Made by a program: the position numbers and the translations under genes
In this document: positions 46,712 to 54,810 of the stretch, one piece after another
Numbering within the stretch: position 1 is the first letter of the stretch
Layout: every line of letters starts with the position of its first letter
Origin: Echinarachnius parma
Lineage: Eukaryota; Echinodermata; Echinoidea; Clypeasteroida; Echinarachniidae
Direction of reading: 5' to 3'
DNA length: 64,000 nucleotides
NCBI GenBank assembly: GCA_037951105.1
Contig: JBAMJV010012287.1
Span: forward strand, 1-64,000
The notes under the pieces: generated by a model
The model's input: the letters and a program-made list of their open reading frames with translations, nothing else
What the model was told of the DNA's origin: nothing
The model's database searches: none

Positions 46712-48751
46712 TCTCTCTCCCTCTCTCTCTCTCTCTCACTCTCTTCCCGTATTCCTGTTACATTGATGCCACATTCTAGCTAAAAAAGTATCTTCAGTAG
46801 AGAAATAATTAACCGCATGTATACACATCATTTACATGCTCATGTATGACGTCAGCTTACCAACGATTTGGAGAGATGTCTTTTTCCTCAGTCATTTCCG
46901 TAAATGTCATTTATAACCCTTGCATTCATTTTGAGCCAATTTTTGCTCATACTTCCACTACAAATGGTACTGTATTTTATAAGTAAATAATTTCCATATT
47001 TCTCAAATGGAATTTAGCTTTAAAGGGATCTAGTAACTTTGTTGACATGTGCAAAAAGTGATGAATGGTTGATGCAATGTATATAATTGTTATCTCATAT
47101 GTCCACAGAGTATTGTGTGAAAATTTCAAGTTAAATGGACATTGCATGGCCAAGTAATGAGCGAAAATACAAAGTGATATTCAATAACTCACTGCACTCA
47201 CTTTGTACACAGAAGGAAAACTCGCCCGGAGTTTTTCTTATCTGAATACTTCGATCGTACATATCTTTGTAACGAAAGGGAAATTTGAAAAACCGAAACC
47301 TGTCCCATGATTTTATTGTTAATACAAATACAACAAGGTATGAGGGAACCGCTAGAATGAAAAATTTATTTTGAGGATTGGATTTGGACAACAAATGTTG
47401 ATATTCTTACCAGGCGTGATCGTTTACTTCGAGTGCATAATCCAACGAGTCCTATTAGTAGATTCTGTAAATAAACAAATAACAAAACAAATTGATATAA
47501 AATAACACATGTATTGAATAAAACCCATGAAATTGAACTGCAAGACAAATTTTACAAGATGCAAGACAATTGTCTTAATTAAATACATGAAAGAAAATAC
47601 CATCTACTAGAGTCCGAAGAGATTAGGATTTGGAAATACCTTTTACATAATTAAATGTAATATAATTATATAACCATTTAGATCTTGAAATAATGAACAT
47701 CCATTAAAACCATTTCTAGCAGCTTCAGACACTTCATTTTAGGTTTTGTTTGAAATTGAACAACCGTCAGATGGGCTTTCTTAGCTAAGTCGGTAGAACA
47801 CCGGTTTAGCAATCTGGAGGTCTCAGGTTCGAAGCCTGCATGGGGGAACCTTATTTTCTTTGTTTCCGTGTTTTGGTGCTCTACAACACACTTTAAGCGG
47901 TAATAAATTAAGTTACCAATCATTTTTATTGTCCAGCTCTGATTAAAAATATCAAAAAACCTATTAAATTCTAACCCGCATTTGATCATAACTTAATGGG
48001 CCACGACTTGTGACTGGGCAAATCTAGTCCAAGAATACTATTTTGTAGACCTCTAGTACTTATTTGGGTTTGAGAATTGAGAGGTATGATAACAAATGAA
48101 ACTGAGCTCTACTAACATGAACAAAGGAAGCAAAATAAATACAGGTCCTGGTCACGCCATAATTACTGGACATGCAGGACAGAATAGGTGAATACACAAT
48201 TATATCATTATTACAAATATTAACATAAATTACCACAACAAGCCTTTTCTACTTAACCAGAACTTAACTTCAATATTCTTGAAATTATCTTCATATATTT
48301 TAGATTTATATTATATTACGAGGGAGAGGTAGGTACTTTCTTATGTAAGGAAAGTTGAGAGTTCTATTGAAAGAAGAACAAAAAGAGAAAGAGAGGGAGA
48401 GGCGAGAGTATAGAATGAAGATTAAAGGGTTGAAAGTAGACGAAGGAGATCGAACTACAGTACATTGTATATCAAGTATCTTCATCGATCGCAAGCGCTA
48501 TTGTCAAAACAGTGCCCACGGCACAGCCCATTCCAAACATTATGCAAAGTTGTTGAACTCACCAAAAATCCTGACACGAGGTAAACGCTAAAAGATACCT
48601 TAAAGTCAGAATTAGTACGGAAATTTAACTGGAAGAGACCGAGAAATGCGGTGAGTAGACCACACGTGATCAGGATTTTAGCCGTAATGACTCCATTCCG
48701 AACTTTGTAACTTTCAGCATACCCGGTTCTTTGTCCCGCATGTGACTCCAT
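38815..48751 (-). CDS. Tetraspan-caspase fusion gene, right copy (11 exons, complete)
   Basis: Exons read on the minus strand: 48751-48563, 47464-47411, 46538-46407, 45394-45244, 44100-44062, 43369-43272, 42272-42108, 41244-41016, 40679-40467, 40203-40094, 39012-38815. All have AG acceptors and GT donors and the sum is 1,578 nt, an exact multiple of three (525 aa plus stop). Residues 1-175 carry four hydrophobic segments (about 20-42, 52-76, 82-108, 128-155) like an MS4A/CD20-type tetraspan protein. Residues 176-221 are a linker. Residues 222-525 are a caspase: Arg246, catalytic His307 in SHG, catalytic Cys350 in QACRG, Asp-rich linker near 404-414, S-L-R at 427-429 in the small subunit. A four-pass layout with both ends inside would hold the protease on the cytosolic face. 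The family role is cleavage after Asp in apoptosis or inflammation. The exons are secure; the joining of exons 5 and 6 into one transcript is inferred from phase, spacing (692 nt) and conservation in the second copy. Confidence 0.78.
39300..39940. repeat. 32-bp minisatellite, right gene intron 10
   Basis: Same unit as at 29,880-30,840 but a shorter array and a different order of variant units, so array size has changed since duplication. Absent from intron 10 of the left gene. Confidence 0.9.
39987..40016 (-). pseudogene. 30-bp relic of the end of caspase exon 10
   Basis: The sequence reads LDDLDTIMNR followed by gtgtgt, a copy of the last 30 nt of exon 10 located 80-110 bp beyond the true exon end and abutting the minisatellite. 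It resembles the truncated-copy variant (AATCGC) more than its own neighbour (AATCGA). Confidence 0.65.
40094..40203 (-). CDS. Right gene exon 10: small-subunit substrate loop
   Basis: 110 nt, phase 1 to 0. It reads GYFSLRDKNRGSLFISTLCE and continues to LDTIMNR. The usual S-W-R of the substrate pocket is S-L-R here; the Arg is kept. The next intron begins with a 32-bp minisatellite. Confidence 0.92.
40268..40440 (+). pseudogene. Same LINE 3' end, shortened, in right gene intron 9
   Basis: Paralogous to 31,601-31,770; the sequence then jumps to what corresponds to 33,300, so ~1.5 kb is missing here relative to the other unit. Confidence 0.75.
40467..40679 (-). CDS. Right gene exon 9: inter-subunit linker and start of small subunit
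   Basis: 213 nt, phase 1 to 1. The first part is a variable linker; the end carries YEWDTDSDLPDNADMF, several Asp residues suited to autoprocessing, then the strand leading to AHSTSDG, equivalent to the DFLYAYST region of executioner caspases. Confidence 0.9.
41016..41244 (-). CDS. Right gene exon 8: caspase catalytic His and Cys
   Basis: 229 nt, phase 0 to 1. It holds VLMSHGEERGIYG (catalytic His) and the conserved strand KIIFVQACRG (catalytic Cys), spaced as in active caspases. Its G+C content is clearly higher than that of the surrounding introns, as expected for conserved coding sequence. Confidence 0.96.
41341..41493. repeat. 153-bp MITE in right intron 7
   Basis: Ends GGCGTCTTGTCAGTCAAAAA and its complement, flanked by TTA on both sides. 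Not present in left intron 7. Confidence 0.82.
41820..42030. repeat. Intron 7 degenerate GAGAGATC repeat, right copy
   Basis: Matches the left-arm tract at 15,945-16,445 in reverse orientation (CAAGATCTCTCAACGATCTT shared). Confidence 0.65.
42108..42272 (-). CDS. Right gene exon 7: start of caspase large subunit
   Basis: 165 nt, phase 0 to 0. It contains the caspase N-terminal strand GLAVIINNDDF, the substrate-binding Arg in KRHGSK, and RHVMEQIGYE. It differs at only a few residues from 15209-15373. Confidence 0.92.
42645..42766 (-). pseudogene. Two decayed fragments of caspase exon 7
   Basis: About 370 bp upstream of the real exon 7, the minus strand carries gttacag followed by SYMMQFSKRKFLAVINY (from 42766), then a second fragment NMHHSKHKGLEVIINN (from about 42,700). 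Both resemble the start of exon 7 (SYIMHRTKHKGLAVIINN) but stop short and are degenerate. They are most simply local duplications of the exon start that have decayed. Confidence 0.7.
42871..43074. repeat. 204-bp MITE in right intron 6
   Basis: Perfect ends GCAGTCACACCGCCAAACC / complement, TA on both sides. Related in sequence to the composite element at 1,585-3,722. Confidence 0.87.
43272..43369 (-). CDS. Right gene exon 6: linker before the caspase domain
   Basis: 98 nt, acceptor gatcag, donor gtaatt. Only the frame needing one carried-in base is open, which is exactly what exon 5 supplies. It reads ERLYIRPDENGFYVTS and ends LLDSEE. The homologous exon at 14294-14394 is equally constrained. 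Asp residues near its end could be a site for removing the membrane part. Confidence 0.78.
44062..44100 (-). CDS. Right gene exon 5: cytosolic micro-exon
   Basis: 39 nt, phase 1 to phase 1, acceptor cgaaag and donor gtatga. It reads FSSPYQRFQDEE between two split glycine codons. It is recognised by its match to 6664-6708 on the other strand (SSAPYQRLPHIHEE), which has the same phases. If the donor is not used, reading continues in frame for about 30 codons to a stop, giving a membrane-only form. Confidence 0.7.
44170..44490. repeat. 321-bp MITE made of CACAGTGTG words
   Basis: Ends CCCTGCCGGAAAGAACACAC and complement; the interior is nearly all CACACTGTG/CACAGTGTG inverted words. It lies in right intron 4, 70 bp from exon 5. 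Confidence 0.85.
45026..45232. repeat. MITE with CATTTGGTCTAC repeats, next to exon 4 donor
   Basis: Subterminal repeats of CCATTTGGTCTACTA / TAGTAGACCAAATGG. The right end is about ten bases from the donor of exon 4. A second copy is at 49,385-49,620. Confidence 0.78.
45244..45394 (-). CDS. Right gene exon 4: TM4 and cysteine cluster
   Basis: 151 nt; starts in phase 0 after ttcag and ends in phase 1 (CAA G|gtaatc). It encodes a long hydrophobic helix from HHNAVAFCAILVV, then CSCCGGICSCC just after the membrane, a plausible palmitoylation cluster. A MITE ends about ten bases downstream of the donor. Confidence 0.85.
46407..46538 (-). CDS. Right gene exon 3: TM3 and the large outer loop
   Basis: 44 codons, phase 0 at both ends. 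It begins IITYMVVTILGAM, a long hydrophobic helix, then a polar loop with two cysteines (CSPSVPC) and the ending FEP before the donor gtaaga. The loop cysteines could form a disulfide; they are missing from the corresponding shorter exon at 4781-4882. Confidence 0.82.
46672..46742. repeat. CT microsatellite in right intron 2
   Basis: Long CTCTCT run broken by CC; gives rise to a spurious Arg/Glu reading frame on the minus strand. Confidence 0.9.
47024..47396. repeat. MITE AGGGATCTAGTAAC, truncated copy
   Basis: TTAA precedes AGGGATCTAGTAACTTTG. Matches 49,955-50,332 directly; its far end is lost about 15 bp from the donor of right exon 2. Confidence 0.78.
47411..47464 (-). CDS. Right gene exon 2: rest of TM2
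   Basis: This 54-nt, phase-0 exon has acceptor ttacag and donor gtaaga. It reads NLLIGLVGLCTRSKRSRL: the end of a hydrophobic helix followed by basic residues, as expected on the cytosolic side. An exon of identical length with the same GLVGL core is at 920-973 on the other strand. Confidence 0.8.
47773..47849 (+). other. tRNA-like sequence in right intron 1
   Basis: A-box TAGCTAAGTCGG, B-box GGTTCGAAGCC, anticodon-loop TTAGCAA (AGC). The D stem and acceptor stem pair poorly, so a tRNA-derived repeat, not a gene. Confidence 0.55.
48563..48751 (-). CDS. Right gene exon 1: start codon, TM1, start of TM2
   Basis: The 63 codons start at ATG 48751-48749 (MESHAGQ) and end at the donor TTG|gtgagt. 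A short polar N-terminus is followed by TM1 (from VITAKILI to about residue 42) and, after a loop of about ten residues, the beginning of TM2. The sequence just before the ATG (cttcag|g) could be an acceptor, so a non-coding 5' exon may exist further right. Confidence 0.75.
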
Positions 48752-49384
48752 CCTGAAGCAAAACAAAAAATATATATATATTTAATTGTTTGTGTATGTT
48801 GTAGTGAAAAGAATTAAGTAGTAGGCATTATTTAATGACTGTTTCGGTCTCAAACAATGCTTTATTTCTAAATAGGTTTCACCATTTTTCACAATTTATT
48901 GTACATTGAAGACAATATTGCCAGTTATTAGTGATTAAGTTAGTGTGGTCAGATAGTTGTTTTTTTTTGGTGGAATGCACTACATGTAATAATGCATGTC
49001 TCTATTTTCTAAGCGATTTCTTAGCCGCTAAATGTTTTCAAATACAGTTAGAGCCGCAATAGCTTAATACAGGAGAAAATGATAGTAATGCAGTGATTGC
49101 AAGGGGTTTTGTTCATGCTGGCAGTAACTGTGTTATCAAAGTTTGCCTGCGTGTGCGATGTTACAGGGGAAGTTTCCCAAAGTTCTAATAATGTGGATTG
49201 TATGAAAGGAGAACAGAATACCAACAGTGAACGTTTGAGCACATTTGGATGTTCAATTCAAAAGTTATGATTTTAGTTATTTTTGTTTACTGCCCTCTCT
49301 AGAGGGCAATTAGCCTAAATCTGTGATGCCATAGACTTAGTGGGAAACGCCCCACACACAAACAAATGAAAAGGACGCTCTTAT
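48752..49384. other. Upstream of right gene: presumed 5' flank
   Basis: This stretch should hold the 5' untranslated exon or promoter of the right gene. I see no recognisable core promoter or further coding exon. Confidence 0.4.
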
Positions 49385-49620
49385 GGTTTATGTTCACTTG
49401 GTCTAATCTCAGTTGGTCTACTTCCCATTTGGTCTACTACCTGATGCCTCCAAAGCCCTAACCCTAACCCTAACCTATACCCTAACCCTAACCCTAATTC
49501 ACAACCCTAACCCTAATCATAATCCGTAATCATAATCATAATTAAGCCGCCAGATTCATCATTTTCTAGTAGACCAAATGGGAATAGACCAAATGGTTGT
49601 AGACCAAGTGGCAATTTACC
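49385..49620. repeat. Second CATTTGGTCTAC MITE, with internal ACCCTA repeats
   Basis: Same ends as 45,026-45,232. The middle (49,457-49,520) holds telomere-like CCCTAA repeats, which are part of the element and not a chromosome end. Confidence 0.8.
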
Positions 49621-49954
49621 GCTCTTATTACCAATCATGTGACAGAATATATTTTCACTAAAACGGGATAACCGATCATAGACATTTTTCCTGGAAACCG
49701 CCTACTAATCGATATATTTGGAAAATTATCAAAATGATTTTCTGCAAATCGATATATCACTGATGGTTGTATGTTGATATGCACCCTCGTGCGCTGCGTA
49801 TCAGACGAACATATTATATATCCATGTAGATGTGGCCAGCGTAGACGGCCGGACAAACTGAAAGTGAATTTAGGCTCAATGTCAGCGGCTTTCATAAACG
49901 TTTTAACTTAAAGGGTAGTAGGGTACCACCACCCAAAAATAATATTCTTATTAA

Positions 49955-50332
49955 AGGGATCTAGTAACTTTGTTGACATGTGCAAAAAGTGATGAATGGT
50001 TGGTGCAATGCATATTGTTGTTATCTCATATGTCCACAGGGTATTGTGTGAAAATTTCAAGTCAAATGGACATTGTATGGCCAAGTAATGAGCGAAAATG
50101 CAAAGTGATATTCAGTAACTCACTGCACTCACTTTGTACACGGAAGAAAAACTCGCCCGGAGTTTTTCTTATCTGAATAATTCAATCATACATATCTTTG
50201 TAACAAAATGGAAATTTGAAAAACCGAAACCTGTCCCATGATTTTATTGTTAATACGAATACAACAAGGTATCAGGGAACCGCTAGAATTAAAATTTTAT
50301 TTTGAGGATTTGGACAATGTTACTAAGTCCCT
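49955..50332. repeat. MITE AGGGATCTAGTAAC, full copy
   Basis: TTAA before AGGGATCTAGTAACTTTG; right end CAATGTTACTAAGTCCCT. A third TTAA-preferring family in the window. Confidence 0.78.
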
Positions 50333-51560
50333 TTACAGAAAGGTAACATCTTTAGTATTCCATTCCATCAACAAGTTCACAAAAATATGTATCCAGAAAA
50401 AGAACAAAAAATTGGAAATGCATCACCATTCTAAAGCATGCGTTCATGCGGTCTGAATTGCGAAGACTGTGATGTGTGCGGTGAATTGCGATGTATGCAG
50501 AGCGAACAAATCGCCCGGGAATCTATTGTCTACAAACGTACGCGTGAATAGCATTGGCGCACTCGCAAATGGTTGGCCCGTATGGAACCAGGAGAATTGT
50601 TAGCAGTGGTTCCGTAAGTGGTGGAAATTAATTGATTTGTTTATGAATTACACAACCCTTTGCAAAATGTTGGGTATCTATTTGATATCACAAAACGGTA
50701 CCAAAACATATAATAATGTGTTGTTCTTTGCCTGGTGGTCCCCTTTAACAATACTAAGGTTCATACTTGTCCACACACGCCCCTTTATGCTATTTCGACA
50801 ATATACTAATCAATTAGTTTGGCCATTAATCAAGTTATTTTCGATAATTCTCCAAAAACGAGCATTTGGCTAATAACTCGATAGCAAAGTGGGAGCATCA
50901 TGGAATGTTTCCTCGGGATTTAAAATGATATTTAAAGTCCCTTGCTGGAGCTGAACATTCTGTGATGTTTCATCGACAGTTATAATAATGCGCTTAGAAA
51001 CATTGTATTAAGCGCTATATAAATGTAATATTATATTATTATTATTATAAGTTATCATTAAATCATCTACATAGCCTAATGTGTGTTACATGATAAAATC
51101 ATTGGGGAACATCATGTGTACTTATAATATTAGTATAGTGTCGATAATCCCGAGAATAAACATTTTATGCATGAAAGTTTAGGTATGCCATTCGCATAGC
51201 ATGCACTCGTTTGCAGTAATTAGTAATTGCTGCGCTCAAGACAATTACTAATTGCTGCGAACAAGCGCGAACAGCATGGGCGTAGATACTTACGTAATAC
51301 CTATTCATCAGGGGGGATGAATGAATAGATCACCCCCCCCCCCCCCCCCTGTTGAATGGGTATCAATGACAGATCTACGCCCATGGCGAACAGGATTTAC
51401 TGCGAACAAATTTGTTCAAGTATGAAATCCCGTTCGTGCTTGTTCGCATTAAATTATTTTGTTCCCTAACCATATAACCCTAAATATCAACGACAATGGC
51501 TTATTCACGCTATAATAGTTGCGGTTGCATTTTCGCAGTACTTCGCACTTGTTCACACTC
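50333..51560. other. Intergenic; SINE tail and small inverted repeats
   Basis: Holds a SINE tail (50,985-51,050, AAGCGCTATATAAATG then ATT repeats) and a poly-C MITE-like stretch between CATGGGCGTAGAT (about 51,278) and ATCTACGCCCATGG (about 51,373). No gene. Confidence 0.5.
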
Positions 51561-52101
51561 ACTAATGCCACAGCACAGATCAGAAATACATAAACATACA
51601 GTATATCCAGACACTCACACTGCCACAGCACGGATCAGAAATACATAAACATATATCCATGTAGACACTCACACTGCCACAGCACAGATCAGAAAATCCA
51701 TGTAGACACTCACCACTGCCACATCACAGATCAGAAATAGAAATACATAAACATATCCATGTAGACACTCACCACTGAGACAGCACAGATCAGAAATACA
51801 TATTAAACATATACACTCACCACTGCCACGGCACAGATCAGAAATACATAAACATATTCACCACTGCCACTGAGCACAGATCAGAAATACCATGTAGACA
51901 CTTACCACTGCCACAGCACGGATCAGAAATACATAAACATATTTATATCCATGTAGACACTCACCACTGACACAGCACAGATCTAAAATACATAAACATA
52001 TCCATGTAGACACTCACCACTGCCACAGCGCAGATCTGAAATACAAAAACATACATCCATGTAGACACTCAACACTGCCACAGCACAGATCAGAAATACG
52101 T
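51560..52101. repeat. ~55-bp tandem array, first block
   Basis: Units of CATGTAGACACTCACCACTG followed by ccacagcacagatcagaaatacataaacatatatc, with deletions in some. On the minus strand each unit shows GTGGCAGTGGTGAGTG. The block ends where a TIR element is inserted at 52,102. Confidence 0.9.
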
Positions 52102-53826
52102 CATTCTTCGATAAGTGTATAGTTTTGCGTCCCGCTACTTTGGTGTCGCATAGAAAAAAAAGTTAAGCTTTTTTTTTTGTTACCTCTTTGTGTTGACTTA
52201 CAAGTAAGTAAAAAATCAACAAATACAAAAAAAAAAGTAAAGTGATAACTCTTATACTTTTTTTTAATTCTTTTTTTTAATGTTCCACCCCCCTCAAACT
52301 CGCATGTCCCGATGGCATCATGTAAAAATATCATAATATAGCATTTCAAAAAAGATGCATATTTTTTGTCCTAATATACCTTAATGATTTCAATTTTATG
52401 AGTTGACTACGAATACCAAGATTAAATACGCACACATGCAACGATAACAAAGAAAAAAAAGAAAAAGGAATCTGTTTTGTGTGTCCCGATATTTTGCGTC
52501 ATCTCCGTCACGCATTTTGAGTCCGTCATCTACGGTACAAAAATATGCTAAATTTGAGTGATCGTGGTGGCAACATGTCGGGTGACTATATAGGTAGTAG
52601 AAAGAAGAGACACGTTTTTTCCCCGGTCTATAGGTAAGTAACATTGTTTTTTGAGATCTTTGTCAAAAACCAGGTCCGTACCTTTATTAAGCGTCATCTC
52701 CGAACGCTTGATATTAGCTAGATAAAGATATTAGATTGAATTTATAATAATTTGTATGAATGTGCCTGCGGAACAACTATATAACACTATCGCTTATATT
52801 TGTATGCTATAAGCTATCAGCGATTTAAATGTGTCTGAATGTCATCTCCGTCACGCATCATCTCCGTCACATTTTTTTGTGACGGAGATGATGATTATCA
52901 TCTCCGAACGATTGATATTAGCTAGATAAAGATGTTAGATTGAATTTCTAATCATTTGTATGAATGTGCCCACGGAACAACCATACATCACTATCGCTCA
53001 TTTGTATTAAATACATTGCCATTAGCTATCGGCGCTTTAAATGTGTCTGATAGTCATCTCCGTCACGCGTCATCTCCGTCACGGCTCTTTTGTGACTGAG
53101 ATGATGAGTTTTAGTTGGATTGTCAACTCAGTTAATTGACACACAATGTTGTTCAAAATTGACAAATATTCTATGACAAAGCTTAGTTTGCATGAATTTT
53201 AGATTATTATATAACATGTGATTATAATGTATTCTTAAACATGTTAAATACACGCTTCAGTCATATCCGTCACGCTTCAGTCATCTCCGTCACGCTGAGT
53301 TCAAATGCATAAATTTCAACAAAGATTATACTCTGGTAAAAAATATTTGTATTGGTATTTTTAGCGATCTATTTACTCGTAATCATGTACCTCTCCTTAT
53401 CCTAATTTCCTGAGAAAATTTCATCACACTGATTGAAAGCAAAACTATTTGGCAAAATTCACTATTTATTCAGCAAGGCAAGTATAAATGGTGGCTCTAG
53501 AGGGGGAAAATGTGATTATGGTTGACCAATGTTTGTTTTTTTCTTTTCACAGTCACCCTTTCTTTCCAAACAAAGATTGAATACGAAGTGAACTATGTTC
53601 TTCAGTTAAAATGCGACGATCTAGTTTTGCAAAAATGTCGTGACGGAGATGACGCATTAACAGTGTACACGTTAATAAAACCCCAAAAATATTACATAGC
53701 CCCATTAAAGATCGCGCCAAACAATATTTCCCTAATCTACAGATGTTAACACAGAAAGAAAGTGGAGAAACAGTTTTGATTTTCACGACCTCACGATGGT
53801 CGAAAATATACACTTATCGAAGAATG
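52102..53826. mobile_element. 1.7-kb TIR element with TGACGGAGATGACG motifs
   Basis: Perfect 20-bp ends CATTCTTCGATAAGTGTATA / complement. It splits the 55-bp tandem array. The interior carries many CGTCATCTCCGTCACG words in both orientations (52,496; 52,840-52,890; 53,054-53,105; 53,263-53,295; 53,638). The open frame at 53,522-53,749 includes one of these words and resembles no transposase known to me. Confidence 0.82.
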
Positions 53827-54278
53827 TAGACACTCACCACTGTCACAGCACAGATCTGAAATACATAAACATACATCCATGTAATAGACACTCACCACTG
53901 CCACAGCACAGATCAGAAATACGTAAACATATATCCATGTAGACACTCACCACTGCCACAGCACGGATCAGAAATACATAAACATATATCCATGTAGACA
54001 TTCACCACTGCCACATCACAGATCAGAAGTACATAAACATCCATTAGACACTCACCACTGTCACAGCACAGATCTGAAATACATAAACATATATCCATGT
54101 AGACACTCACCACTGCCACAGCACAGATCTGAAATACATAAACATATATCCATGTAGACACTCACCACTGCCAAATCACAGATCAGAAATACATAAACAT
54201 ATATCCATGTAGACACTCACCACTGCCACATCACAGATCAGAAATACATAAACATATATCCATGTAGACACTCACCAC
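53827..54278. repeat. ~55-bp tandem array, second block
   Basis: Continues the array of 51,560-52,101 with eight or so cleaner units, ending at a hAT-like insertion. One isolated unit reappears at 59,061-59,110. Confidence 0.9.
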
Positions 54279-54810
54279 CAGGGGCGTAGACAACGAGGGG
54301 GATGAGGGGTATGCATCCCCCCCCCCCCCCACCTCACAAGGTGGGGGGGATGACATGTACAATCATCCCCCCCAGGTTTTAGGGAAGGATATATTTTTTT
54401 TTTGTGTATCTGTAATCTGTATACGAGTGGGAAAGAAAACATTAGTTGTATGAGCTAAGGCTTGTTAATTCTAACGTTCAAAAAGTAATGTATACAATCA
54501 TCCACTTTCAATTTTCAGATTATCTCAGTTTGTTGTGTAACTTGCGTATGGTATGGGGTGAGTATTTTATTCTGTATACCGGGCCACGTAGTTCCAGTGT
54601 AGGCTGGCATTGCTCTGACTGCTTGTGTGACATGCACCAAATTGCATAATTTCAAGTACATATATAAATGCAAAATCTTCTCTGTGGGAGGGGGATACCC
54701 CCTCCCAAACTCTCCCTATTTGGCTCTGCCCCAGCCCTCGGTAGCTTCGCCCCTCGGGACTCATTATAGGCAATAGGCTATGTTGTTGGATCATACGTAA
54801 TATGGCATAT

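Noticed and set aside
46305-46739. 144-codon minus frame taken as one protein
   Set aside because: Only 46,407-46,538 is exon; the rest is read through a donor, an acceptor and a CT microsatellite (Arg/Glu run).
47773-47849. Functional tRNA-Ala(AGC)
   Set aside because: Acceptor and D stems pair poorly; better explained as a tRNA-derived repeat.
49457-49520. Telomere-like CCCTAA repeats
   Set aside because: They are the interior of a MITE with a second copy at 45,026, not a chromosome end.
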